Assembly: GCA_003228175.2 (NCBI GenBank)
Contig: QGNQ01000005.1
Coordinates: 41,826 to 105,825, forward strand
Direction of reading: 5' to 3'
Length of the DNA: 64,000 nt
Source: Chloroflexota bacterium
GTDB lineage: Bacteria > Chloroflexota > Dehalococcoidia > Bin125
Each line of letters starts with the position of its first letter. The first letter of the stretch is position 1. A program made the translations under genes and the position numbers. Below, piece by piece: positions 1-8,892 of this stretch. The notes under the pieces were generated by a model. The model was not told the DNA's origin. It searched no databases and worked only from the letters and a program-made list of their open reading frames with translations.

Positions 1-472
1 CGCGATCGGTGGCGGGCACGTGCTGCACATCGTGTGTGATCTGACGATCGCGGCGGACAATGCCCGTTTCGGGCAGACGGGGCCGAAGGTGGGCAGTTTT
101 GACGGGGGCTACGGGGCGACGCTGCTGGCGCGCATCGTGGGCCACAAGAAGGCGCGCGAGATCTGGTACCTGTGCCGCCAGTACGACGCGCAGCAGGCGC
201 TGGAGATGGGCCTGGTCAACACGGTGGTGCCGCTCGATGAGCTAGAGGCGGAGACGGTGCAATGGTGTCGGGAGATGCTGGCGATGAGCCCGACGGCCCT
301 GCGCTTTCTGAAGGCGTCGTTCAACGCCGACACTGATGGGCTGGCGGGGATCCAGCAGTTGGCGGGCGACGCGACGCTGCTCTACTACCTGACGGACGAG
401 GCGAAGGAAGGGCGCAACGCGTTCGTGGAGAAGCGCAAGCCGGACTTCAAGCAGTTCACGCGCTTCCCATAG
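1..472 (+). CDS. menB: 1,4-dihydroxy-2-naphthoyl-CoA synthase, C-terminal part (5' end outside window)
   Basis: This is the last ~156 residues of MenB, the crotonase-fold enzyme that closes the naphthoate ring of o-succinylbenzoyl-CoA in menaquinone synthesis. The frame is open to the window edge. It contains the oxyanion-hole stretch AIGGGHVLH, the MenB signature [15 protein letters not shown], and the family tail [15 protein letters not shown]. These separate it from general enoyl-CoA hydratases such as the three near 45 kb. Its TAG stop shares one base with the GTG that opens menA, so the two are probably translationally coupled. The true start and the N-terminal half cannot be seen here. 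Confidence 0.95.
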   Translation, partial: AIGGGHVLHIVCDLTIAADNARFGQTGPKVGSFDGGYGATLLARIVGHKKAREIWYLCRQYDAQQALEMGLVNTVVPLDELEAETVQWCREMLAMSPTALRFLKASFNADTDGLAGIQQLAGDATLLYYLTDEAKEGRNAFVEKRKPDFKQFTRFP

Positions 473-1410
473 TGGCTGACGCTGGTTCGTCGATGCGTTC
501 AACGGCACCTCCCTCCACGGGACCGCGGGCCCCGATGGGAGCGCGCGTTTGGCTGCTGGCCGCGCGACCGGCGACGTTGCCGGCGGCGATCGCGCCGGTG
601 CTGGTGGGCACCGCGGCGGCCACGGTGATTGTGGACTTTCGTGTGGGGCCTTTCGTGGCGGCGCTGATCGCGGCGATCTTTATCCAGATCGGGACCAACT
701 ACGCGAACGACTTCTCCGACTTCCGGCACGGGGCAGACGATGAAGGGCGGCTGGGTCCGACGCGGGCGACGCAGGCGGGCTTGGTCAGCGCCAAAGCGAT
801 GGCGATGGCGACGAGCGTTGCATTCGCGGTGGCGGGGGGCTTGGGCATCTATCTCACGATTGAGGCGGGCTGGCCGGTGCTGGTCGTGGGGGTGGGGTCG
901 ATCGTGGCCGGGTATCTCTACACGGGCGGCCCTTGGCCGTATGGCTATCACGGTCTGGGCGACCTGTTCGTCTTCACCTTCTTTGGTGTGGTGGCGGTGA
1001 TGGGCAGCTTTTTCGTGCAGGCGGAGCATCTGACCTGGGAGGCGGCGGCGGCGGCGATACCCGTGGGCTGCACCGTCACGGCGATTCTGGTGGTGAATAA
1101 CCTGCGCGACGTGCCGACGGACCGTCGGACGGGGAAGCGCACACTGGCGGTGATCTTGGGGCCCGTGTTCGCCCGGGTCGAGTATGCGTTGCTGTTGATC
1201 ACGGCGTTCGCGCTTGCGCCGATTTTCGCGGCGGCGGAGCTCATGCCCTGGTGGTCGATGGAGACGTGGCTCGCGCTGCCGCTGGCGGCGCTGCTGCTGC
1301 GCTTGGTGGTGGGTGGGATGGAGGGCGGGGGCTTGAACAAGGTGCTGAAGCTGACGGGGCAGTTGCATCTGCTGATGGGCGTGCTGCTGGCGCTGAGCTA
1401 TCTCTGGTAA
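472..1410 (+). CDS. menA: 1,4-dihydroxy-2-naphthoate polyprenyltransferase
   Basis: MenA is a membrane UbiA-superfamily prenyltransferase that attaches the polyprenyl tail to 1,4-dihydroxy-2-naphthoate, giving demethylmenaquinone. The 312-residue protein starts the catalytic domain with AARPATLPAAIAPVLVG. It carries the first Asp-rich motif as NDFSDFRHGADDE with GPTRATQAG after it, and the second as NNLRDVPTDRRTGKRTLAV. About eight hydrophobic segments follow the usual UbiA pattern. The GTG at 472 overlaps the menB stop; in-frame ATGs at 493 and 535 are alternatives, and the conserved region begins only just after 535. It forms a menBA unit. Confidence 0.93.
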   Translation: MADAGSSMRSTAPPSTGPRAPMGARVWLLAARPATLPAAIAPVLVGTAAATVIVDFRVGPFVAALIAAIFIQIGTNYANDFSDFRHGADDEGRLGPTRATQAGLVSAKAMAMATSVAFAVAGGLGIYLTIEAGWPVLVVGVGSIVAGYLYTGGPWPYGYHGLGDLFVFTFFGVVAVMGSFFVQAEHLTWEAAAAAIPVGCTVTAILVVNNLRDVPTDRRTGKRTLAVILGPVFARVEYALLLITAFALAPIFAAAELMPWWSMETWLALPLAALLLRLVVGGMEGGGLNKVLKLTGQLHLLMGVLLALSYLW

Positions 1411-1522
1411 CGCAGCCTGGCTGCTGCACATTGGTGCGGTCTGAGCGCTCACTCCCGCTCCGGGCGTTAGACTTCGGCGCAACCCGGCCGACGCGCGCGC
1501 CGCGTCGTAGGAGGAGGCCCGT

Positions 1523-2806
1523 ATGAAGTTCGAGTTCTTCCAGCTCACGCCCTACCGCGATTTGCCCGCGGACTTCGCGGAGCGCCACAACTCGGTATGG
1601 GTCGATATCCCCAGCGAGCTGTTCGATCCCGAGAAGGGCAACGTCATGTTCAATGACGCCCTGGACGAGATGGAGGCGGCGGCGCGGGCGGGCTACGACG
1701 GTGTTTGCATCAATGAGCATCACCAGAACGGCTACGGGATGATGCCGTCGCCGAACATCATGGCGGCGACGATGACCCGCCGCACGCGGGACGTGGCGAT
1801 CATTGTGCTGGGCAATTCGATCGCGCTGTACAACCCGCCGATCCGGGTGGCGGAGGAGATGGCGATGCTGGATTGCATCAGTGGTGGCCGGATGATCTCT
1901 GGCTTCCCAGTGGGGACCGGGATGGACGATAACTACGGCTATGGGATTAACCCGTCGCAGTTGCGGGAGCGCTACTACGAGGCCGAGGAGCTGATCGTCA
2001 AGGCCTGGACGACGCCGGAGGTGTTCAGCTTCAACGGCAAGTTCACGCAGCTGCGCTACGTGAACATTTGGCCGCGCCCGGTGCAGAAGCCGCACCCGCC
2101 GGTCTGGATTCCGGGTGGGGGCTCTGTGGAGACGTGGGAGTGGTGCGCGGAGAAGGAGTACGTCTACTGCGCGCTGTCGTACAGTGGCTACAAGGCTGGC
2201 AAGAAGAACACGGATGGGTTCTGGAACGTGATGCAGGCGCAAGAGCGCCCGCTGAATCCGTACCATCTGGGCTTCCTGCAGTTAGTCGCGGTGGGGGACA
2301 GCGAGCAGGAGGTGGCGGACAAGTTCGGCCCGCACGCCGAGTACTTCTACAACAAAATGCTGCACGTGGATCCGCGCTACGCGGACCCGCCGGGCTATCG
2401 CACGCTGCGCACGATCGACGAGGGCTTCGGTCGGAGCCAGGGGCTGAAGCCGATCTTTGGGGAGTCGAAGAAGGCGGAGGGTGACGGCACGGCGGAGAAG
2501 ATGAAGGCGGGGAAGACGAAGGAGATCACCTGGGCGGATCTGCTGCGCGAAGGCAACATCGTGGCGGGAACGCCGAAGCAGGTGACGGAGCAGCTGGAGG
2601 AGGTCATTGACACCCTGCATGTGGGGCATCTGATGATCCTCAACCAATTTGGCAGCGTGCCGAAGGAGCTGGCGATCCCGAACATCGAGAAGACGGCGCG
2701 CGAGGTCCTGCCAAACCTGCGTCACATTTGGGATGCCGAGGGCTGGGAGGACAAGTGGTGGCCGCAGGGGCTCTCCAATGCGGCCCAGCCGGCGGCTTTG
2801 GGGTAG
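1523..2806 (+). CDS. LLM-class flavin-dependent oxidoreductase
   Basis: A 427-residue luciferase-like (alpha/beta TIM-barrel) protein. Bacterial members use FMN or F420 to oxidise or desulfurise small organic substrates. Family marks seen are the N-terminal strand KFEFFQLTPYRDLP, an INEHHQNGYG active-site region, the NPPIRVAEEMAMLDCISGGR segment and VQKPHPPVWIPGGGS. A strong AGGAGG lies a few bases before the ATG. It is longer than typical members, with an extra charged region at about residues 310-335 (SKKAEGDGTAEKMKAGK). It is followed convergently by the CoADR-like gene. The substrate cannot be deduced. Confidence 0.88.
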   Translation: MKFEFFQLTPYRDLPADFAERHNSVWVDIPSELFDPEKGNVMFNDALDEMEAAARAGYDGVCINEHHQNGYGMMPSPNIMAATMTRRTRDVAIIVLGNSIALYNPPIRVAEEMAMLDCISGGRMISGFPVGTGMDDNYGYGINPSQLRERYYEAEELIVKAWTTPEVFSFNGKFTQLRYVNIWPRPVQKPHPPVWIPGGGSVETWEWCAEKEYVYCALSYSGYKAGKKNTDGFWNVMQAQERPLNPYHLGFLQLVAVGDSEQEVADKFGPHAEYFYNKMLHVDPRYADPPGYRTLRTIDEGFGRSQGLKPIFGESKKAEGDGTAEKMKAGKTKEITWADLLREGNIVAGTPKQVTEQLEEVIDTLHVGHLMILNQFGSVPKELAIPNIEKTAREVLPNLRHIWDAEGWEDKWWPQGLSNAAQPAALG

Positions 2807-2863
2807 CTCACGGGGCGGTAGCTGCACGGGGTGTAGCTGCGGGCGGCAGTTGCCGGGGCTGGC

Positions 2864-4189
2864 TCAGGCGAGGACGCGCGCGGCGGTCTGGACGGGATCC
2901 CAGACGCCCGAGAAGGGGGGCGCGTAGGCCAAGTCCAGGTCGATCATGTCCTGCACGGAGAGCCCAGCGGTTATCGCAGTCGCGATAGAGTCGATGCGCT
3001 TGCCTGCGCCGGGCCCGCCGAGGATCTGCCCACCCAGGAGGCGGCCCGATGTGGCCTCTGCGACGAGTTTGAGATGCATCGGGGTGGCCTCCGGCATGTA
3101 GCCCGCGGTGGTGGATGTTTCGATGCGGCGCGCGCGCACGGGGATGCCGAGCTCGGCCGCCTCCGTCTCGGTCAGGCCGGTCCGCGCGCCTTCCGCACTA
3201 CAGGTGCGGGAGATGGCGGTGCCGAGCACGCCCGGAAAGCGGGCGTCGCCGCCGGCGACGTTGATGCCCGCGACGCGTCCGGCCTTGTTGGCGATGGTGC
3301 CCAAGTGATAGTTGACCCAGCGCTGCTGGACGCGGTGCCAGGCTTCGGCGCAGTCGCCGGCCGCGTAGATGCCTTCGACGCGGGTGCGCTGCGCGTGATC
3401 GACGGCGAGGGCGCCGGTAGCGCCCAGGGGGATGCCAGCTTCGTGCGCGAGTTTGGAGCGCGGGCGACTGCCGAGCCCCATGACGACGAGATCCGTCTCG
3501 ATCTCGCCGTCGTCGGTGTGGGCGAGGAAGCGCGGGCCATGTTGCTCGATGCCGGTCAGCGTGACGCCGCAGCGAACGCCCACGCCCTCCGAGACCAGCG
3601 CCGTTTCGATCAAGCCGGACATGTCGGGGTCGAAGGTGCGGCGCATGATGCGTTCGGATCGGGTGACCAGCTCCACGGCGGCGCCGCGGCGGAGGAAGGC
3701 CTCCACCATCTCCAGGCCGATATAGCCACCACCGGCGATCAGCACGTGCTGGACGCCGGCCATGGCCGATCCGAGCCGTTGCGCCTGCCGTGGCGAGTGC
3801 ACGAAGTGACCCAAGTCGACGCCGGGGATGTCGGGGCGGCGCTCGGCGGCGCCGGTGGCGTAGACGAGCCGGTCGAAGCCGTCGCGACCCTCGCGCCCGG
3901 ATTCGAGATCGCGCCAGTGCACCTCACGGCGGGCGGTGTCGATATGGGTGACGTCCGTGTTGATCCGGACATCGATACCGCGCTGGCGGTGCTGCGCCGG
4001 CGAGCGGGCGATGAGGGCGTCCCAGCCGCGGACGTGCTCTCCGAGCACGTAGGGGAAGCCTCAAGCGGAGTAGGAGGTCCAGGGTCCGCGCTCAAACATG
4101 ACGATTTCGAGGCTGGGGTCGGTCCGGCCCGCGTTTGCTACGGCCGATCCGCCCGCTGCGTCGCCACCCACCACAACCAACCGCATCAT
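2864..4189 (-). CDS. CoA-disulfide-reductase-like flavoprotein with in-frame TGA at the catalytic Cys (candidate selenoprotein)
   Basis: Read through one TGA (4063-4061), this frame gives a 441-residue FAD/NAD(P)-dependent pyridine nucleotide-disulfide oxidoreductase of the CoADR/NADH-oxidase group. The N-terminal FAD Rossmann motif is VVVGGDAAGGS. The NAD(P) motif is IAGGGYIGLEMVEA. The second FAD motif is IYAAGDCAEA, and the C-terminal dimerisation domain ends in LDLAYAPPFSGVWDP. The TGA is codon 43 from the ATG at 4189 and sits in TSYSA-x-GFPYVLGE. In the family this is the redox Cys (Cys43 in Staphylococcus aureus CoADR, SFANCALPYVIGE). An 8-bp perfect hairpin starts 10 bases after the TGA. 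AAAGGAGG precedes the ATG pair at 4189/4186. A start after the TGA would have no ribosome site and no FAD motif. Alternatives are a nonsense mutation or a base error. Confidence 0.8.
4032..4050 (-). promoter_or_regulatory. SECIS-like hairpin downstream of the in-frame TGA
   Basis: On the minus strand, ten bases after the TGA, ACGTGCTC pairs perfectly with GAGCACGT around a three-base loop GGA. The loop begins 18 bases after the TGA and its first base is G. Bacterial SECIS elements recognised by SelB are described as a short stem with a guanosine among the first two loop bases, 16-37 bases from the UGA, so this one fits. The hairpin also encodes the conserved YVLGEHV segment, so coding constraint alone could contribute. 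Confidence 0.7.
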
Positions 4190-4433
4190 GCGCCTCCTTT
4201 GGAGTCGTCAAGGAATGAGTCGCCGAGGCGACCGCTTGGGCCCGACGCCGTTGGACTCATCGCACCCATCGGTGGTCCTGGCCGGTTGACCAGCCGCGAC
4301 GGTGAGTGGTGCGCAGGCCCTGCCGCCTTGCGCTGCCATGCTAGGTGGGCGTGGTTCTGCGGACGGTGATCTGGGTCGCAGTGCGCGGGGGCGTCGGAGC
4401 GTCAAGATGGTCGAGCCCGCTGGACGCGTCGCG

Positions 4434-4439
4434 TAGAAT
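4434..4439 (+). promoter_or_regulatory. -10 box (TAGAAT) for the first CBS gene
   Basis: TAGAAT lies about 68 bases before the GTG chosen for the CBS-domain gene. No convincing -35 is visible. Its position argues against the longer upstream reading frame that would start at 4345. Confidence 0.45.
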
Positions 4440-4506
4440 GAGCGAGGCTGCTCGTCTTGGATCGCCCATCGATCCGGACGCTGATCGAAAGTGCTGGAGG
4501 CGACCC

Positions 4507-4953
4507 GTGCTTGACACCCCAGTCTCCGTCCTGGCGCGACGGCCCCCGGTGCGCGTGCAACGCAGGACGCCGATCGCGGAAGCGGCGCGCTTACTGCGAG
4601 AGGAGAAGACGCGCTGTCTCGCGGTGATGGATGGGGATGCGCTGGTTGGGATCTTCACGGACCGCGATATGGCGGAGAAGTGCTTTTCCGCAGCCGTCAG
4701 CGGGGAGACCGAAGTGGGTCTGGTGATGAACTCGCCCGTGATCAGCGTTGCGCCGGACTCCAGCATGCGTGAGGCACTGCAGTTGCTCGATCGCGAGCGG
4801 ATGCGCCACCTGCCGTTGGTGGAGGCGGATGGCACGCTGCGCGCGATCATCCGGGCGCGCGACATTCTGAGCTACATGGCGGAGGCGATGCCGGAGGCGA
4901 TTTTGAACCAGCCGCTGGCGCCGTTGTCCCCCTGGACCCGAGAAGGCGCCTAG
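4507..4953 (+). CDS. CBS-domain pair protein
   Basis: A 148-residue protein made of two CBS motifs and little else. The first is LARRPPVRVQRRTPIAEAARL with AVMDGDALVGIFTDRD. The second is MNSPVISVAPDSSMREALQLL with HLPLVEADGTLRAIIRARD. Paired CBS motifs form a Bateman module that binds adenine nucleotides and senses energy state. The GTG at 4507 has GGAGG six bases upstream and lies after the TAGAAT box, so it is preferred over upstream starts. A second CBS-pair gene follows 56 bases later. No catalytic domain is attached, so the partner is unknown. Confidence 0.85.
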   Translation: MLDTPVSVLARRPPVRVQRRTPIAEAARLLREEKTRCLAVMDGDALVGIFTDRDMAEKCFSAAVSGETEVGLVMNSPVISVAPDSSMREALQLLDRERMRHLPLVEADGTLRAIIRARDILSYMAEAMPEAILNQPLAPLSPWTREGA

Positions 4954-5009
4954 TCCTGTCAGCGGCTCGCCAAGGCGAGACGCGCTGAATAGATCGATGC
5001 GGGAACGCG

Positions 5010-5540
5010 ATGACCTCTGAGACTCAGTACACCGCTCTCAACGACGAGAACCCGTGGGAAGACTCGGATTGGATTCCGTCAACGGCGGAGTTTCTGCTGC
5101 CCAAGGATCGTTTGGAGCACATGCTGCTGGAGACGCCGGTGTCCGAGGTCACGAGCGACGTCTTCGTCACCGTGGCTCCCGAGGACACGATGGAGCGCGC
5201 GCTGTGGCGGATGCGCCAGCACCAGGTGCGGGCGGCGCTGGTCATGGAGGGGGAGGCGCTGGTGGGCATCGTGACGGAGCGTGACGCGGTGATGGAGATC
5301 AAGCCGGGCGAAACCGGCGCGGATGTGCGCGTTCAGGAGGTGATGACGCCGGATCCGGTGCTGATCGGTTCCGCAGAGCCGATCGGCTGTGCGATCCAAC
5401 GCTTGGCGTTTGAAGGGGTGCACCATTTGCCGGTGGTGGATGAGATGGAGGCGAAGGTGGTGGGGATCGTCACACAGGGGCCGCTGTTGCACCGGATCAT
5501 CGAGACGATCCTGAACGAGGAGTGGGCCGCGGAGGCCTAG
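5010..5540 (+). CDS. CBS-domain pair protein
   Basis: A 176-residue protein with an acidic N-terminal extension of about 40 residues, then two CBS motifs: VSEVTSDVFVTVAPEDTMERA with ALVGIVTERDAV, and VQEVMTPDPVLIGSAEPIGCA with VVGIVTQGPLL. It is probably a nucleotide-sensing Bateman module, as is its upstream neighbour. The two may form a heteromer or have arisen by tandem duplication, although identity between them is low. The stop lies 4 bp from the convergent stop of the TlpA-like gene. Confidence 0.83.
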   Translation: MTSETQYTALNDENPWEDSDWIPSTAEFLLPKDRLEHMLLETPVSEVTSDVFVTVAPEDTMERALWRMRQHQVRAALVMEGEALVGIVTERDAVMEIKPGETGADVRVQEVMTPDPVLIGSAEPIGCAIQRLAFEGVHHLPVVDEMEAKVVGIVTQGPLLHRIIETILNEEWAAEA

Positions 5541-5544
5541 CCGG

Positions 5545-6777
5545 TCAGCCGTCGCCCGGATCGTCCATGTCGCCGGTAGCGTTCGGGGCGGTCCGAGCGG
5601 CGAGCGCGGCGGCGGCCGCGGCATCGTCGAGGGGGAGCGCTTCGATGACGCCGGCGGCGTCGATCAACACGTACTCCACGCTGGCGCCGGCGCCGAAGAC
5701 GGCGGCGCTCTGCCGCTCCCAGACGAGGGTGGTGTAGGGAGATTCGGTGGGGAGCGGTGTTGAGGCCGTACGGATGATCGTGGGGCGTACGCCGGCCGCC
5801 GTGGCCGCATCTACCGCCCGCGCGAGTTCGTCGTCGCAATTGGTGCAGTTGGGCCGCACGAAGACGAGCAGGAGCGCGGTGCCGCGTTGGCCGGAGAGCC
5901 GCCAGCGCAGTCCGGGGTTGATGGCGTCCGCGAGCACAAAGTCGGGCGCGGTGGCGCCGACGCTCGCCGCTACAGGGGAGTCGTTGACAGTCGCGAGGAG
6001 TTCGGCGGGCAGCGCCTTGGGGCCGGGCAGGATCTGCGGGCCGACGGGCTCCGCCAGGGTGTCGAGGAGCGCGGCGACGGTCGCTTCAAAGACGGCGTCC
6101 GGTCCCTGACCGCGGAAGATCTGCTGAATGACTCCGTCCGGCCCGATGAACATGGTGTGCGGCGGTCCTAGCTGGCCATCTATGCCGTAGCGCCGGGTGA
6201 CGCTGCCATCGAAGTCCATGGGGAGGGCGAAGTTGATGCCGAACTCGTCGGCGAAGTCTTGCGCCGGCCGCCGCGCCTCTTCGATGTTGACCCCGACGAT
6301 GATCAAGCCGGCCGCCCGATGTTGCTCTTGCAGCCGGATGAGGACGGGCACCTCACGCCGGCAGGGGGTGCACCAGGAGGCCCAGAAGTTGACAACGACG
6401 GGGTGCCCCGCCCAGTCCGAGAGCCGGAAGCGGTTTCCGTCCAGGGTCTCGAGCTCGAAGTCGGGGGCGAGCCGGCCGACAGTGTCATCGGTGTCGAGGG
6501 CACCCGGCGGGAGGTCGGCGGGGAGCAGATAGGCGGGTCGCGTGGCGAGTCCGAAGTCGCCGTCGCGGGAGGGGCTGTCGCCGCCAGCCAGTGTGAGCCA
6601 GAGCGGGACCGCGACGGCGGCCAGTACCAGCAACGCCACGATGACTGTGCGGGCGCCGTGGTATTCGCGGGGGCGATTGGGATTCTCGTGGGGGAAGCCG
6701 GCCTCGCCGGGCGAGGCGCCAGGTTGGCCTTCGTCGGTTGATCGCGGTGACGGGGTCGCTGGCCGGTCGCTGGTCAT
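5545..6777 (-). CDS. Membrane-anchored TlpA-like protein with two thioredoxin-fold domains
   Basis: A 410-residue protein. A charged, proline-rich N-terminal tail is followed by one membrane helix (TVIVALLVLAAVAVPLWLTL, about residues 45-65). The first TlpA/ResA-type domain has LAPDFELETLDGNRFRLSDW, the redox motif ASWCTPCRREVP, and GPPHTMFIGPDG (cis-Pro). A second domain begins ATAPDFVLADA and has a CxxC in FVRPNCTNCDDEL. The first should be an extracytoplasmic thiol-disulfide reductase. The ATG at 6777 is preceded by CAGGAG; longer starts add a non-homologous stretch. A CcdA-type electron donor is encoded at 14158. The role of the second domain is unknown. Confidence 0.85.
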   Translation of the reverse strand: MTSDRPATPSPRSTDEGQPGASPGEAGFPHENPNRPREYHGARTVIVALLVLAAVAVPLWLTLAGGDSPSRDGDFGLATRPAYLLPADLPPGALDTDDTVGRLAPDFELETLDGNRFRLSDWAGHPVVVNFWASWCTPCRREVPVLIRLQEQHRAAGLIIVGVNIEEARRPAQDFADEFGINFALPMDFDGSVTRRYGIDGQLGPPHTMFIGPDGVIQQIFRGQGPDAVFEATVAALLDTLAEPVGPQILPGPKALPAELLATVNDSPVAASVGATAPDFVLADAINPGLRWRLSGQRGTALLLVFVRPNCTNCDDELARAVDAATAAGVRPTIIRTASTPLPTESPYTTLVWERQSAAVFGAGASVEYVLIDAAGVIEALPLDDAAAAAALAARTAPNATGDMDDPGDG

Positions 6778-6841
6778 GCAGTCGCGCTCCTGCGCGATTC
6801 TACGATCGGAACGCGGGTGCGTATGTCGCGGGACGCCCGGT

Positions 6842-6885
6842 GGACGAGAAGAGGGGAGGCCATCTGGCCTCCCCTCTTCTCGTCC
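6842..6885 (-). terminator. 20-bp perfect hairpin between two minus-strand genes
   Basis: Bases 6842-6861 and 6866-6885 are perfect reverse complements around the loop ATCT. The hairpin lies between the stop of the exported repeat protein and the start of the TlpA-like gene. There is no T-run, so it may act as a Rho-dependent or stability element rather than a canonical intrinsic terminator. Confidence 0.6.
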
Positions 6886-6931
6886 TGGACCCTGAGCCAT
6901 GCGCCCGGATAGGCGCGAGCTGAGCGGGGCG

Positions 6932-8746
6932 TTAGTTCACGGCGACGCCGTCGACCGGGCGGTCGATTGTCCGATCGAGCGCGCGGTCGCCGATGACGGT
7001 CAGCAGGACGCGATCGGTCACGCTGTGACCGTCGCGCGAGGTGGCGCTGGCGACGCTGGTGAACTCGCCGCGACGTTCCGGTGTGGCAACGCCGCTGACG
7101 CGAACGAAGACGGCCTCCTGGGCGTCAATGTCGCCCAGGGGCAGGCTGAGCGTGCCGCCGCGACCGCCGAGGGTGAGGGAGTCGCCCGGTCGCGATTCCA
7201 GGTCGAGGCCTGCGGGGCCGCGGAAGATCTGGATGGAGTCGATGAGGAAGAACGGCGGTAGCCCGCTGAGCTCCAGTTGGACGCCGTGGGCGGTCTGAGC
7301 GCCGAAGTTGGAGATGGTGACGCCGTAGCTGACGCGGCTGATCTCGCCCACGCTGATCTGCGCGGGAGCGACGCGTGCGGCGATGGTCAGGTCCGGACCG
7401 CCGGTGACGGTGAGGGTCATGCGCGTTGAGGCGGGTCGGGCGTTGTCGGCGCTTGCGGTGGCCGTGGTGCGGTGGTCGCCGACCGAGTCGGAGCCCGGCA
7501 AGACGACGCCGTGGATGCGGACCAGCGCCGCGAAATGCGGGTCGATGTCACCCAGCGGCAGGCTGAGGAAGCCGTCGGCGGGGGCGAGCGCCTGGGGCGC
7601 ACCGTCGCGCGCTTCGAGGTTGTCACGGATGGGTCCGCGCACGATTTCTATGCCGTCGATGCGGAAGAAGCGCGGCAGTCCGGCGACCTGCAGTTGCACG
7701 TTCTCGGCTGCGCCGTTGCCCTGGTTGGCGACGAGCACGTTGTAGGTCACGCGCGTGTCCTCGCCAGCGGGGACGATATTCGGCACGGGCCGTCCACTGA
7801 CGGTCAGCTCCGGGCCAGCGCCGACGGTGAGCGTTACCCGCGCGGTCTGCGTGCGGGCGTTGCGGGCGCTGGCGACGGCGACACTGGTGTGCTCGCCCGC
7901 CTGCGCGTCGTCCGGGGAGGCGGCGCCATCGACGCGGACGAAGACTGAGGCGTTGGGGGCGAGGTCACCCAGGGGCAGGCTGAGGCCGGGCCCGACGCTC
8001 GTTGGCGCGATCGGGGCGGCGTCGAGCGCTTCGAGGTCGTCGGTGAGGTGACCGCGCACGATGGTGATTGAGTCGATGCGGTAGAAGTCGGGCAGGTCGC
8101 GCAGGTCCAACTCCACGCTTCGCGCGGTGCGGTCGCTGGTGTTGTCGATGCGGACGCCGTAGTCGACTCGGGTCGTTTCGCCCGCGTTGATGGTGTTGGG
8201 AATGACCCGGGCGGCGACGTCCAGCGTCGCGTGGCGGACGCTCTCCGCTTTCCACTCGCCGGAGCCCTGGCCGCTCACCCAGCGGCCCTCGAGGACGATG
8301 GCGGTGCTGGTGCGACTGATCGCGCCGAACCAGAACTCGGCCGGGTTGCTGAAGCGGATGAGGTAGAGGTTGTCGCCATCAACGATGCCGAAGAGCCGGT
8401 CGCCGATGAGGGCGTCGGTGGCGGCGTCGAGGAAGGCGTCGTCGGAGGTCTGGGGCAGGGGCTGCACGATGACGCCGTGCAGGAGGTTGCCTGCTTGCGT
8501 CAGCGCCATGCCGAAGCGCTGGTCGTCTTGCGTGCCGAAGTAGCGACCGCTGAGGTCGCCGTCGCGGTCGGGCTGGATGGGAACCGGCGAGACCGGTGTT
8601 GGGATCTGGGCAGCGACGCTGCTCGTGCCCAAACTGAGGCTGGCGGCCCCGATCGTCGCGATGAGCAGCGCGATGGCCGCCAGCAGCAGCACGGTGCGCG
8701 CGCGGCTGACTGCTTGGCTGATTCCTGCTTGATGGCGTTGGTGCAT
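6932..8746 (-). CDS. Exported protein with three tandem ~140-residue Ig-like (CARDB/DUF11-type) repeats
   Basis: A 604-residue secreted protein. An N-terminal signal sequence (VLLLAAIALLIATIGAASL, then VAAQ) is followed by a ~130-residue beta-rich domain starting GRYFGTQDDQRFG. Three repeats follow, each with AG(E)xxRVxYxV, a leucine-rich GLPxFFxIDSIxIxRG segment, LSLPLGDIDxxxxVxVRV and TLTV. They resemble surface adhesion or CARDB-type folds. No LPXTG, SLH or C-terminal anchor is visible. The ATG at 8746 has AAAGGAA before it and an ECF-type promoter about 40 bases upstream that matches the one before the anti-sigma gene. It is therefore the likely regulatory target of the adjacent sigma factor. 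Confidence 0.8.
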   Translation of the reverse strand: MHQRHQAGISQAVSRARTVLLLAAIALLIATIGAASLSLGTSSVAAQIPTPVSPVPIQPDRDGDLSGRYFGTQDDQRFGMALTQAGNLLHGVIVQPLPQTSDDAFLDAATDALIGDRLFGIVDGDNLYLIRFSNPAEFWFGAISRTSTAIVLEGRWVSGQGSGEWKAESVRHATLDVAARVIPNTINAGETTRVDYGVRIDNTSDRTARSVELDLRDLPDFYRIDSITIVRGHLTDDLEALDAAPIAPTSVGPGLSLPLGDLAPNASVFVRVDGAASPDDAQAGEHTSVAVASARNARTQTARVTLTVGAGPELTVSGRPVPNIVPAGEDTRVTYNVLVANQGNGAAENVQLQVAGLPRFFRIDGIEIVRGPIRDNLEARDGAPQALAPADGFLSLPLGDIDPHFAALVRIHGVVLPGSDSVGDHRTTATASADNARPASTRMTLTVTGGPDLTIAARVAPAQISVGEISRVSYGVTISNFGAQTAHGVQLELSGLPPFFLIDSIQIFRGPAGLDLESRPGDSLTLGGRGGTLSLPLGDIDAQEAVFVRVSGVATPERRGEFTSVASATSRDGHSVTDRVLLTVIGDRALDRTIDRPVDGVAVN

Positions 8747-8782
8747 TGCGTGTTCCTTTCTCTCGTCTGGTGTGGTGCTCTG

Positions 8783-8815
8783 TCTGAAAGACACATGACG
8801 AGGCCCGGCGTTACA
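8783..8815 (-). promoter_or_regulatory. ECF-sigma-type promoter of the exported repeat protein
   Basis: On the minus strand TGTAACG (8815-8809) is followed after exactly 14 bases by GTGTC then TTTCAGA (8794-8783). The same two blocks with the same spacing occur before the anti-sigma/sigma operon at 11300-11268, while the spacer sequence differs. The AAC core resembles known ECF -35 elements. Confidence 0.65.
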
Positions 8816-8892
8816 GCCGAGCGCAGGAAGGCGCGAAATCATCCGATCTGGGACCAGCGGGCAGGGGGCGGCCCCCCGGTGGGGGGGCGCTG

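Noticed and set aside
4048..4050. Start of the CoADR-like gene at the GTG after the TGA
   Set aside because: There is no ribosome site and it would remove the FAD-binding motif, which is encoded intact upstream in the same frame behind AAAGGAGG.
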